This document shows, in pieces, positions 53,757 to 61,722 of a DNA stretch of 64,000 nt. The notes below the pieces were generated by a model. It saw only the letters and a list, made by a program, of their open reading frames with translations. It was not told the origin of the DNA and did no database searches. Position 1 is the stretch's first letter; each line of letters opens with the position of its first letter. The DNA lies in the NCBI RefSeq assembly GCF_900114185.1, contig NZ_FOSE01000004.1:451519-515518 (forward strand), read 5' to 3'. Position numbers and translations under genes: made by a program. This stretch comes from Cellulomonas sp. KH9. GTDB lineage: Bacteria > Actinomycetota > Actinomycetes > Actinomycetales > Cellulomonadaceae.

Positions 53757-54683
53757 TCACCCGGCGGGGTCGCGGGCCGGGTGCGGCTCGTCGGGCGGTG
53801 CCGGCCCGTCGGTCGGCGGCGGGTCGTGCCGGGGTGCGGCCGCACCGGTGAGCGTGCGCACCTCGTCGCCTGCCACGAGGCGCGCGGGGACCGGGAGCGT
53901 GCGCAGCGTCCGTGCCAGGCCGGCGTCGTCGAGGAGGTCGGGGTCGTCGGTGGCGACGAGCAGCAGGTTGCCGTAGCGCCGCCCGCGCAGCTGCGCCGGC
54001 TCGGCGACGACGCCGACGTGGGGGTAGACGGCGGCCAGCGTCGCGAGCTCGGCGCGCGCCAGGGCGAGGGGGGGTCGGTCCGCGCAGTTCGCGACGTAGA
54101 CGCCCCCGGGTCGCAGCACGCGCCGCACCTCGCGCGCGAACTCCACCGTCGTGAGGTGGTCGGGTGTCCGGTCGCCGGCGAACACGTCACGGGCCACCAC
54201 GTCGTACGTGGCGTCGGCGAGCCCGCTCAGCTCCGCCCGCGCCTCTCCCGTGCGCAGGCGCAGCCGCGGGGCACGGGGCAGCTCGAACCACTCCCGCGCC
54301 AGGCGCGCGACGTCCCCGTCCAGCTCCACGGCGAGCTGGCGCGACTCCGGGTGCCGATGGGCCAGCGCACGGGCCAGCGCGCAGCCGCCGGCACCCAGGT
54401 GCAGCACGGTCAGGTCCGGGCGCCGGTCGGCGAGCACCTCGACGACGGCGGCCGCCTGCTGCATGTACTCGAAGTCGAGCAGGCCCGGGTCGTCGAGGTC
54501 GACGAACGAGCTCGGGACGCCGTTGACGAGCAGGGTGGCGGCGCGCGGACGGCCGGGCTCGGGCACGACCTCCACGGTGCCCGTGGCCACGGGGACGGGG
54601 CCGACCGGCCACGGGGGCGACGTCGGGGCGGACCGGGATGTCGGTGGTCGGCGGGACGATGGGTCACGACGTCGGGCAGCCAC
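53757..54683 (-). CDS. Spermidine-synthase-like (aminopropyltransferase-fold) protein
   Basis: Rossmann-fold protein of 308 residues of the polyamine-synthase-like family common in actinobacteria. TVLHLGAGGCALARALA is the nucleotide loop near residue 110, followed by AVELDGDVARLA, DVVARDVFAGDRTPDHLTT (the gate loop) and LRPGGVYVANCADRPP. The Asp that holds putrescine in true spermidine synthases cannot be identified with certainty, and a methyltransferase-like role is possible. The last 40 residues are disordered. GTG 54683 is six bases after TACGGT (leaderless). It is divergent from the SOS-controlled HEPN gene. Confidence 0.78.
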   Translation of the reverse strand: MAARRRDPSSRRPPTSRSAPTSPPWPVGPVPVATGTVEVVPEPGRPRAATLLVNGVPSSFVDLDDPGLLDFEYMQQAAAVVEVLADRRPDLTVLHLGAGGCALARALAHRHPESRQLAVELDGDVARLAREWFELPRAPRLRLRTGEARAELSGLADATYDVVARDVFAGDRTPDHLTTVEFAREVRRVLRPGGVYVANCADRPPLALARAELATLAAVYPHVGVVAEPAQLRGRRYGNLLLVATDDPDLLDDAGLARTLRTLPVPARLVAGDEVRTLTGAAAPRHDPPPTDGPAPPDEPHPARDPAG

Positions 54684-54689
54684 GCCGTC

Positions 54690-54695
54690 ACCGTA
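54690..54695 (-). promoter_or_regulatory. -10 of the leaderless spermidine-synthase-like gene
   Basis: TACGGT on the reverse strand, six bases, then GTG 54683. Confidence 0.5.
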
Positions 54696-54779
54696 CGTGG
54701 TGAGGGCGCCGCGGGCGGACCGGGGCGGCGCGGGGCAGGACGGGTCTCCGGGGCGGCGGGACCAGGAGGTGGTCGGGTG

Positions 54780-54808
54780 TTGACGGGTTCGAACAGGTGT
54801 TCGAAGAT
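54780..54808 (+). promoter_or_regulatory. SOS promoter of the HEPN gene
   Basis: -35 TTGACG (54780-54785), 17-base spacer, -10 GAAGAT (54803-54808). A palindromic 18-base LexA box TTCGAACAGGTGTTCGAA (54788-54805) fills the spacer and enters the -10. Confidence 0.85.
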
Positions 54809-54848
54809 GGACCAGGCGGACGGACCGCCGCGACGGGAGGTGCGGGCG

Positions 54849-55289
54849 ATGGTCGGACGGGTGAGCCTGCTGCACGCAGCGACGGTTCCGCCGCAGAGTG
54901 CGGAGCTCCTGGCGCGCGCGGACGCCGAGCTGCTCGCTGCCCAGTTCTCCGGCGAGCCGTGGGAGATGTTCTCCCACGCGCACCTGGCCGCCCTGCGCGC
55001 GGGTGCGGCGCTCGTCGCCGCCCGGGGGCGTCCGTCGGGTCGCGGTGCGCCGCGGACCGTGTGGGGGATGCTCGACGCGGTCGCACCCGAGCTGCACCGG
55101 TTGTCGGCGCTCTTCGCCCAGGGCGCGACGCTGCGTGCCGCGGTCGACGCAGGGCGTTTCGAGGCGGTCACCCAGGCCCGTGCGGAGCGGTCGTTGTGCG
55201 CGGCAGAGGACCTGGTCGACGCGGTCCGGGACGCCCTCGCGAGCGATGCAGCGCCCTCGGAGGAGGGCCAGGTCGCGATTGTCAGGTGA
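54849..55289 (+). CDS. SAV_6107-type HEPN domain protein under LexA control
   Basis: All-helical protein of 146 residues (LLARADAELLAAQFSGEPWEMFSHAHLAALRAGAALVAARG, then a second pair of helices to AAEDLVDAVRDAL) that matches the SAV_6107 HEPN family of actinobacteria. The catalytic R-x4-6-H motif of HEPN ribonucleases is not present, so it may be a non-catalytic binding partner. ATG 54849 has GGAGG eight bases upstream; the earlier ATG 54807 overlaps the -10. The perfect LexA box and promoter make it an SOS gene. Relatives often lie beside DNA polymerase IV genes; none is here. Function unknown. Confidence 0.75.
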   Translation: MVGRVSLLHAATVPPQSAELLARADAELLAAQFSGEPWEMFSHAHLAALRAGAALVAARGRPSGRGAPRTVWGMLDAVAPELHRLSALFAQGATLRAAVDAGRFEAVTQARAERSLCAAEDLVDAVRDALASDAAPSEEGQVAIVR

Positions 55290-55290
55290 A

Positions 55291-55313
55291 ACCGGGGCGG
55301 ATACCGCCCCGGT
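55291..55313 (+). terminator. Terminator of the HEPN gene
   Basis: A perfect 10-bp stem ACCGGGGCGG (55291-55300) with its complement at 55304-55313 and loop ATA, one base after the stop. Confidence 0.75.
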
Positions 55314-55438
55314 GGTGGCGTCGGCACCGTTCCGTGCCGCATGATGATCGCCCTGCCGACGGTCGCTCGACTACCACCTTGGTGCCAGCCGATCTATCCT
55401 GAGGCCACATAGTCCACCGGAGTGCGACGGGGGTCGGG

Positions 55439-55828
55439 ATGCCACTCTCCGAGTACGAGCAGCGCGTGCTCGAGCAGATGGAGCGCCAGCTGACGTCTGA
55501 CGACCCTCGGCTCGCCAATACGCTGACGCGACGGGGCGGTCACCGGCCCGTCACGCGCTACGTCATCGCCGGCGTCGGAGCGGCCGTCGGCCTGCTCCTG
55601 CTGGTCGTCGGGGCTGCGACGTCGCAGCCTTGGCTGGGTGCGACCGGCTTCGTCGTGATGTTCGCGGCCGTGGCGTTCGCGTTCGCCGCGCCACGCGGCG
55701 AGCCCACCGGGCCCCAGGGCACCGTCGGCGCCGACGGTGCCGTGCGGCGTGCGCCTGCCGCAGGCCGGAAGCAGGGGTTCATGGCGCGGCTCGAGGAGCG
55801 GTGGGACCGCCGCCGCGAGGGTCACTGA
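55439..55828 (+). CDS. DUF3040 membrane protein
   Basis: Protein of 129 residues of the DUF3040 family. The N-terminus MPLSEYEQRVLEQMERQLTSDDPRLANTL is diagnostic. Two membrane helices follow (about 42-60 and 65-82), then a disordered basic tail. In actinobacteria the gene is near mraZ and the dcw cluster, as here. Function unknown. TATCCT at 55395-55400 is a likely -10, giving a leader of about 30 bases, and a G-rich stretch precedes ATG 55439. Confidence 0.85.
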   Translation: MPLSEYEQRVLEQMERQLTSDDPRLANTLTRRGGHRPVTRYVIAGVGAAVGLLLLVVGAATSQPWLGATGFVVMFAAVAFAFAAPRGEPTGPQGTVGADGAVRRAPAAGRKQGFMARLEERWDRRREGH

Positions 55829-56042
55829 CCCGTCGTCGACACCGCTCGTCCCCACCCGCCGCGGCGCGGGGACTCTGACACGGGTCGACGCACCTGACGA
55901 CCCGACGCGTCGGCGCCGACGCACGTGTCGCAGCGTCGTCGGCCCGCCTGGTCCGAGGCTCGGGACCGCCGTGTCCGCGCTCCGGTCGCGCGGGCGTCCG
56001 GGTGACGGGCGGCCATCGGAGCGCTGCACCGCCGCGCCCGCC

Positions 56043-56058
56043 GGTCCGGCCCCGGACC
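56043..56058 (-). terminator. Possible terminator of the moxR operon
   Basis: A 7-bp stem (56043-56049 with 56052-56058) directly after the transglutaminase gene stop on the reverse strand. Confidence 0.35.
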
Positions 56059-56062
56059 CGGG

Positions 56063-58528
56063 TCAGCCGGTGGGGACCGGGGTGCGGGCGCTGCCCTGCG
56101 CCAGGAGCTCACGGAGCCCGTCGCGGACCTCCTGCACCCAGCCGTCCAGCTCGTCGGCGCTGTGGGCGGGCGGCGTGGGCGCGTAGCGCGTCCGCTCCAC
56201 CGCCAGGGCGAGGTTCTCCAGCGCGGTGAGCGCCTCTCCGGACAGGCCGCTGCCGGTGCGCGTCTCGAGGGTGCGCTGCACGTGGCGGACCGCGCCACGA
56301 GGGCTGGTCGAGTCGGACCAGTGGATGTCGATGCGGGCCACCTCGCGGCGCAGCGCGACCCACGCGTCGTCCGGGACGGTGGCGCGACGCCGGCGCCGGG
56401 ACATCAGGTAGACAGCGAGCCCGGCACCCGCGGCGAGGAGCCCCAGCCCTGCGAGCAGGAGGACGGTCGTCCACGGGGACTCCTCCTCGGCGGTCGCGCC
56501 CGGCGTGCTGGGCGCCGCGCTGGGCAGGGTGTTGGGCAGGGCGTCCTGCTCGCCGCGCCCGAGCTCGTCGGGCACCGAGCCCGGTGCGGTGATCCCCGTG
56601 AAGGGGTCCGCCCACGCCGGCGGCGGTCCGCTCTGCGAGGCGGGGGTCGGCTCGAACCGGACCCAGCCCAGTCCGTCGAAGTAGAGCTCCGGCCAGGCGT
56701 GCGCGAGCCGTCCGGTCACGACGTACGCACCGTCGTCGTCGCGCTGACCAGGCAGGAACCCGACGCCGATGCGGGACGGGATGTCCAGCGTGCGCGCCAT
56801 CATCGCCATCGCGGTCGCGAACTGGACGCAGTAGCCGCGGCGGTCCTCGAGGAAGTCCCAGACCGCGTCGGTGCTCCGGGCCGGCGGGACCCGCGTGTCG
56901 TACGTGAAGTTGGCGGTCGAGCGGAGCCAGGTCTGCAGGTCCAGCGCACGCTCGTAGGCCGTGTCGGCGTCCGCGGTGACCTCGGCGGCCAGCGCCGTGA
57001 TGTCGTCGCGGTGCTGCGTGTCGGGCACCGTCGTGTACAGGTCGAGGTCCGGGGGAGTGCCCACCGGGGTCTCCCGCAGGTCGTCCGCCGTGAGCGTCGG
57101 CACCTGCACCAGCATCCGGTAGGACAGGCCCGCCCCGGTCGAGCGGCGACCGACCACCTCGTCGCGCTGCGGGTCGTACCCCCAGGCGCCCTCCACCGCG
57201 ACGGTGCGGGGGAAGGTCGGGACCGGCAGGCGCCGCTCACGCAGCGCCCCCACCTCGATCTCGACCTGGGCGAGCGTGCCGGCGGCCGCATCGGGTGCGG
57301 TGCCGCGCAGCTGCGGGTCGGACGACAGGAGCGTCGTGGGGTCCCACGGCGCGAGGTCGTCCGCCTCCGTCCGGTTCCACAGCCGCCCGTCGAACTCCGC
57401 CATCGTGAAAGCCCGCAACGGTCCGACCAGGCGTGCGTCCACCGCCGGTGGCGGTGCCGGGGTGGGGCTCGCGCTCGGCGTCGCCCCGGAGTCCTGCCCG
57501 GCCGGGCTGCTGGGCGCCGCGAGGGCGTCCTGCTCGGTGCCGGTGCCGTCGTCGGCGAACGCCTCGGCTGCGTCGTCCGCGGACCCCGCGGCGGCGGCGG
57601 CGTCCGCTGCGTCGTCCGCTGCTGCCGTGTCGGCCGCTGCCGTGTCGGCCGCTGCTGCCGTGTCGTCCGCTGCCGTGTCGGCCGCTGCCGTGTCCGCCGC
57701 GGCCGGGTCGGTGACGCGGTAGGTCAGCACCACCTGCGCGGACCGTGTGCCCAGGCTCTCGCGCAGGTCGAGGTCGTCGCTCAGCTCCAGCGGGCCGATC
57801 GGGCCGTCGCCGAACGTCGGCAGGGCGACGCTCGCCCAGCCGGGCAGCTGCATGAGGGGCGGGCCGGCGAGGACGCTCGAGCCGACCAGCGCCAGCCCCG
57901 CCACGGCAGCGGTGGCGGTGCGCCGCGCCCGGCCCGCCTGGGCGTGCAGCGGTGCCGCGCCGTAGGCGAGCAGCGCGAGGTAGGCCGCCGCGGTCCAGAA
58001 CACGGGGGCGGCACCCGCGGGGAACCCGAGGACGATCGCCGGCACCCACAGGGCCAGCAGCGGCAGGCCGGCGACCGCGGGGACGCGCAGGCCGAGCACC
58101 GCCGCGTCCACCAGGAGGTACACCACGAGGCCGCCGACGACCAGGAGCATCTCCGAGGGCCGGACGTCGGGCATCGGCACCAGGGAGTCGTTGACGACGA
58201 CCACGCCCTGGCGTGCGGTCGCCCAGGCGCGGCGGACCGCGTCGAGGTCGGGCAGGAACTGGGGGCGGCCGGGGGGTGCGCCGTACCGGAGCACGACTCC
58301 CACGAGCGCCACGAGCGCCCCGACGACGGACGGCACCCACCAGCGTCGCGAGGCGGCCCGTGCCAGGGCCGTGGCGCCGGCCACGACGAGGACCCCGACG
58401 TACGCCACGAGGAGCCACCGACGTCCGGCGACGAGCCCGGCGAGCGCGAGCAGCCCCGCCCACGTCGCGACGACGCAGAGCGCCGCCCCCACGACGGCAC
58501 GGGCGCCCTGCTCCGGTCCGGCGGTCAC
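56063..58528 (-). CDS. Membrane transglutaminase-like protein (TgpA/DUF3488 type)
   Basis: Membrane protein of 821 residues. Seven or so helices in the first 230 residues, then an external transglutaminase-like domain with catalytic Cys in RRGYCVQFATAMA near residue 567, His in GRLAHAWPELYFDGLGW and Asp in the same segment. One more helix near 695 and a C-terminal DUF4129-type segment follow. A low-complexity Asp-Thr-Ala insertion (about 274-322) interrupts the region before the enzyme domain. Third gene of a moxR-DUF58-transglutaminase operon, overlapping the DUF58 gene by GTGA. The substrate, presumably a surface protein or peptide, is unknown. Confidence 0.88.
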   Translation of the reverse strand: MTAGPEQGARAVVGAALCVVATWAGLLALAGLVAGRRWLLVAYVGVLVVAGATALARAASRRWWVPSVVGALVALVGVVLRYGAPPGRPQFLPDLDAVRRAWATARQGVVVVNDSLVPMPDVRPSEMLLVVGGLVVYLLVDAAVLGLRVPAVAGLPLLALWVPAIVLGFPAGAAPVFWTAAAYLALLAYGAAPLHAQAGRARRTATAAVAGLALVGSSVLAGPPLMQLPGWASVALPTFGDGPIGPLELSDDLDLRESLGTRSAQVVLTYRVTDPAAADTAAADTAADDTAAAADTAAADTAAADDAADAAAAAGSADDAAEAFADDGTGTEQDALAAPSSPAGQDSGATPSASPTPAPPPAVDARLVGPLRAFTMAEFDGRLWNRTEADDLAPWDPTTLLSSDPQLRGTAPDAAAGTLAQVEIEVGALRERRLPVPTFPRTVAVEGAWGYDPQRDEVVGRRSTGAGLSYRMLVQVPTLTADDLRETPVGTPPDLDLYTTVPDTQHRDDITALAAEVTADADTAYERALDLQTWLRSTANFTYDTRVPPARSTDAVWDFLEDRRGYCVQFATAMAMMARTLDIPSRIGVGFLPGQRDDDGAYVVTGRLAHAWPELYFDGLGWVRFEPTPASQSGPPPAWADPFTGITAPGSVPDELGRGEQDALPNTLPSAAPSTPGATAEEESPWTTVLLLAGLGLLAAGAGLAVYLMSRRRRRATVPDDAWVALRREVARIDIHWSDSTSPRGAVRHVQRTLETRTGSGLSGEALTALENLALAVERTRYAPTPPAHSADELDGWVQEVRDGLRELLAQGSARTPVPTG
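57580..57705. repeat. 15-base repeats coding for DTAAA units
   Basis: Variants of a 15-base unit (GCCGCTGCCGTGTCG on the forward strand) are repeated about six times with length changes. They encode alternating Asp-Thr-Ala runs in the transglutaminase gene. Confidence 0.75.
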
Positions 58529-59766
58529 CGGGTGCTCCCCAGCAGGCGCAACCAGCAGGTCACCGGGTCCTCGCCCGTCGTCACCTGCGCGACGCGCCAC
58601 CCTGCGCGCCGCAGCGCGGTGGCCGTGACCTGGGTGTCGCGGGCGCCCCCGGCGTTCCGGCCGTCGGCGCGCACGACGGCCCAGCCCTGCCCGGCGTCGC
58701 CCAGGTGCGCGAGCGCGCCGCACCCGGCCGACGACATCGAGCCGACCACGGCCAGCACGATCTCACCGGCGGTCCGCGACGTGTCGAGCCTGCGGGTGGC
58801 GTCGAGCACGGCGGCCTCGGCGTCGTTCGCGGTGCGCGCCGGCGTCAGGTCGAGCGTCAGGTCCAGCAGGGCCGCACGGGCCTCGGGGCCGCTGCGCGCG
58901 TGCACGTAGGGTGCCGCGGTCGTGCTGCCGGCCGCGACGAGCCGGACGGGGTGGCCGCTGTCGAGCATGGCCAGGGCCATCGACGCCGCGAGGGAGATGG
59001 TCCACTCGGTGGCGGTGGCGCGGACCGGCAGGTCGAGCAGGACCGTCACGGGACGCATGCCGGCGCGTTCGTCCGAGCGGACGAGCAAAGTGCCGCGGCG
59101 TGCGCTGGACGTCCAGTGGACGCGCCGCAGGTCGTCGCCCTCGCGGTAGTCGCGCAGGTTGGCGTCGTCGGTGGACGGCGTCCGCGCCCCGAGCGCGACC
59201 CGGTCGGGCTCGCCCACGAGCACGTCCGAGGGCGCGGGCAGCGCGACGACCGCCGGCCACACCGCGACGTGGGACTCGGTCCCGAGGGTGGTGCGCGACC
59301 GCACCACCCCGAACATGTCGGTCCGTGTGACCACGAGGGGGCCGAGGGGCCAGCGGCCGCGCTGGGAGGCGTGCACGGGGTAGCGGACCGTGGCGTGGTC
59401 GGGTCCCCGGGCGACCCGGGCGCGCAGGCTGCGGCCACCCGAGAGCTCCACGGCGGCCTGCTCGGAGAAGCGCAGCCCGGCGAGCCGGGCCCGGCCGGGG
59501 CGGTCCGTCGCGCGGATGTCCACGCGGACCTCCGCGTCCTGGCCGGCGTGCACGGGGTCCGGGCGGACCTCGCGGTGCACGGTCAGTCCTCGACGGCCGC
59601 TGGTGGCGTCCACGACGAACGCCGCGACGAGTGCGGCGACCGGCAGCGCCAGCAGGAGCAGGCCGACGCGCACGAGGTCGATGGAGCCGAGCCCGATGCC
59701 CGCCTGCATACCGACGACGCCCGCCGCCGCGAGCGCCCAGCCGCGGGGCGTCGGGCGTCGGTCCAT
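58525..59766 (-). CDS. DUF58 protein of the MoxR operon
   Basis: Protein of 413 residues with two N-terminal helices (about 12-50), a beta-rich middle part and the DUF58 core (LRDYREGDDLRRVHWTSSARRGTLLVR near residue 205) followed by a von Willebrand-like fold beginning VTVLLDLPV. Such proteins are probable substrates or partners of MoxR ATPases and contribute to cell-envelope functions, but the exact task is unknown. ATG 59766 overlaps the moxR stop (ATGA), and its own stop overlaps the transglutaminase gene. Confidence 0.87.
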   Translation of the reverse strand: MDRRPTPRGWALAAAGVVGMQAGIGLGSIDLVRVGLLLLALPVAALVAAFVVDATSGRRGLTVHREVRPDPVHAGQDAEVRVDIRATDRPGRARLAGLRFSEQAAVELSGGRSLRARVARGPDHATVRYPVHASQRGRWPLGPLVVTRTDMFGVVRSRTTLGTESHVAVWPAVVALPAPSDVLVGEPDRVALGARTPSTDDANLRDYREGDDLRRVHWTSSARRGTLLVRSDERAGMRPVTVLLDLPVRATATEWTISLAASMALAMLDSGHPVRLVAAGSTTAAPYVHARSGPEARAALLDLTLDLTPARTANDAEAAVLDATRRLDTSRTAGEIVLAVVGSMSSAGCGALAHLGDAGQGWAVVRADGRNAGGARDTQVTATALRRAGWRVAQVTTGEDPVTCWLRLLGSTR

Positions 59767-60764
59767 CAGCCGAGCACGCGCCGCGCCCGGGCGAGGGGCT
59801 CGGGCTTCGGCAGCGGGGTGCGGGCCACGATGTCGGTCACCACGTCCTGGGTCGTGCGCCCGGACAGGCGGGACTCGGTGCTGGGCAGCAGCCGGTGCGC
59901 GAGCACGGGCACGGCGAGCTCCTGGACGTCGTCGGGCAGGACGTGGTCCCGCCCGGACATCGCCGCGAGGGACTTCGAGGCCCGCAGCAGCTGGATCGCG
60001 GCCCGGGGCGACGCCCCCAGGCGCAGCCCGCTGTCCTCGCGGGACGCCGTCACGAGCGCGACGATGTACCGCTTGATGGACGGCGCCGCGTAGAGCCGCC
60101 GGGCCAGGTCGATGTACCCCTGCACCTCGGCAGCATCCGTCACGGGACGCATACGCGCCAGGGGGTCCGCGTCCTCCTGCTGGTCGAGCATCTCCAGCTC
60201 GGACTCGACGCTGGGGTACCCGACGGTCAGGCGCGCCATGAACCGGTCGCGCTGCGCCTCGGGGAGCGGGTACGTGCCCTCCATCTCGACCGGGTTCTGC
60301 GTCGCGACGACGAGGAACGGGCGAGGCAGCGGGTAGGTGCGGCCGTCGACGGTCGCCTGCGCCTCCTGCATGCACTCGAGCAGGGCCGACTGGGTCTTGG
60401 GCGACGCCCGGTTGATCTCGTCACCGATGACGACGTGGGCGAAGACGGGTCCCGGGCGGAACTCGAACTCGTGGGTCTGCGCCCGGAAGATGTTGACGCC
60501 GGTGAGGTCGCTGGGCAGCAGGTCGGGAGTGAACTGGATCCGGCCGACCTGGGCGTCGATGCTGCGGGCGATCGCCTTGGCGAGCGTGGTCTTGCCGACG
60601 CCCGGGACGTCCTCGAGCAGCAGGTGCCCCTCGGCCAGCAGGACGGCGAGCGAGACCCGGACGAGGTCGGGGCGGCCGGACACGACCGACTCGATCCCGG
60701 TGCGCAGGCGGGTGGCGGTCTCGACGAGCCCGTCGAGCTCGTGCGGGGACGGCAGTGGCTGCAT
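59766..60764 (-). CDS. MoxR-family AAA ATPase
   Basis: AAA+ chaperone-like ATPase of 332 residues. Walker A EDVPGVGKTTLAKA is near residue 50, Walker B VVIGDEINRA near 115, sensor 1 VVATQNPVEMEGTYPLPEAQRDRF, and the C-terminal lid. In the family it helps to assemble or remodel proteins with von Willebrand-type domains, here most likely the DUF58 partner encoded next. ATG 60764 has GGGAG eight bases upstream. It is read away from mraZ across a 484-base region. Confidence 0.9.
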   Translation of the reverse strand: MQPLPSPHELDGLVETATRLRTGIESVVSGRPDLVRVSLAVLLAEGHLLLEDVPGVGKTTLAKAIARSIDAQVGRIQFTPDLLPSDLTGVNIFRAQTHEFEFRPGPVFAHVVIGDEINRASPKTQSALLECMQEAQATVDGRTYPLPRPFLVVATQNPVEMEGTYPLPEAQRDRFMARLTVGYPSVESELEMLDQQEDADPLARMRPVTDAAEVQGYIDLARRLYAAPSIKRYIVALVTASREDSGLRLGASPRAAIQLLRASKSLAAMSGRDHVLPDDVQELAVPVLAHRLLPSTESRLSGRTTQDVVTDIVARTPLPKPEPLARARRVLG

Positions 60765-61038
60765 GTGGACGACTCCCTCGGCGACTGGAACGAGAGTACG
60801 CATGAGTGGTCGTCCGCGGGGCGAGGTTCACCCGCACCGTGCGCGGGGCGCCGGTGCCCCGGACGTGCGCGGACGGTGCTCCGGGGCCCCGGGACGCCGG
60901 TCCGCGGCACCCCCCACATCCCTCCACCACGGCCACCACGGCTCGTGCGTCGCGGTGCCCGGCGGGAGAGGTATGCCGCCTTGTCACGGGTTCGTCCCCG
61001 TGGGCCCGCTCCGGGTGCGCTCCGGGGCGCGCCGGGCC

Positions 61039-61054
61039 CTCCACTTCGCTCCAC
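61039..61054 (-). promoter_or_regulatory. Inverted pair of MraZ-box-like repeats
   Basis: CTCCAC at 61039-61044 and 61049-61054, the complement of the GTGGAG units, with the same 10-base period and 60 bases upstream of the main operator. Confidence 0.4.
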
Positions 61055-61100
61055 AGCGCTGACCTGCTGCGACGCTCACCAGACGGGTGAACTTGGCCTC

Positions 61101-61150
61101 TTGACAAGATGCAGGTGGAGGGAAGTGGAGTACCGTGGAGGCACGTGGAG
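61101..61150 (+). promoter_or_regulatory. mraZ promoter with four MraZ-box repeats
   Basis: GTGGAG at 61115, 61125, 61135 and 61145, exactly 10 bases apart, matching the MraZ box of direct repeats. TTGACA at 61101-61106 and TACCGT at 61131-61136 are candidate promoter elements. Their spacing is 24, so they may belong to different promoters. Confidence 0.75.
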
Positions 61151-61248
61151 AGGGCGGGAGACATCCCGCTCCCGGGGTGGCTGGGCAGTGCGCGGACAGC
61201 CCCGACGCGTGGGGGCCACGGACCCGGGACGAGCAGGAGGGGAGTGAG

Positions 61249-61722
61249 GTGTCGTATGAACCGACAGGCGCCTACGGCTCCTTCGCGCCCTTCCTCGGGA
61301 CGTACACGCCGCGCCTGGACGACAAGGGCCGGCTCATCCTCCCGGCGAAGTTCCGGCCGCAGCTGGCCGGGGGGCTCGTCATGACTCGCGGGCAGGAGCG
61401 CTGCCTGTTCGTGCTGCCGATGGACGAGTTCCGCCGGATGCACGACCAGCTGCGGACCGCACCGGTCACGAGCAAGCAGGCGCGTGACTACCTGCGGGTG
61501 TTCCTCTCCGGGGCCAGCGACGAGCTGCCCGACAAGCAGGGGCGCATCTCCATCCCGCCGATGCTGCGCACCTATGCGGGGCTCGACCGGGACGTCGCCG
61601 TCATCGGCACCGGTACCCGGGTCGAGATCTGGGATCTCGCCGCCTGGGAGACCTACTTGTCCGAGCAGGAGGCGGGTTACGCCGACACGACCGAGGAGGT
61701 CTTCCCGAACGGCCCGTTCTGA
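61249..61722 (+). CDS. mraZ: Transcriptional regulator MraZ
   Basis: First gene of the division and cell wall cluster, a ring-forming DNA-binding repressor (157 residues). Two AbrB-like MraZ repeats: [22 protein letters not shown] and [27 protein letters not shown] 61249 has GGAGG eight bases upstream. An N-terminal stretch ([13 protein letters not shown]) precedes the first repeat. It represses its own promoter through GTGGAG repeats in other bacteria, and four such repeats lie just upstream. Confidence 0.95.
   Translation: MSYEPTGAYGSFAPFLGTYTPRLDDKGRLILPAKFRPQLAGGLVMTRGQERCLFVLPMDEFRRMHDQLRTAPVTSKQARDYLRVFLSGASDELPDKQGRISIPPMLRTYAGLDRDVAVIGTGTRVEIWDLAAWETYLSEQEAGYADTTEEVFPNGPF

Larger units (their letters stand above)
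60765..61248. other. Divergent intergenic region moxR-mraZ
   Basis: 484 bases without a gene. The part next to moxR is GC-rich without obvious structure apart from one CTCCAC at 60932. At 61039-61054 two CTCCAC copies lie 10 bases apart, and the mraZ operator occupies 61101-61150. I see no RNA gene. Confidence 0.6.

Noticed and set aside
54807..54848. Earlier ATG for the HEPN gene
   Set aside because: ATG 54807 overlaps the -10 hexamer and has no ribosome binding site; ATG 54849 has GGAGG.
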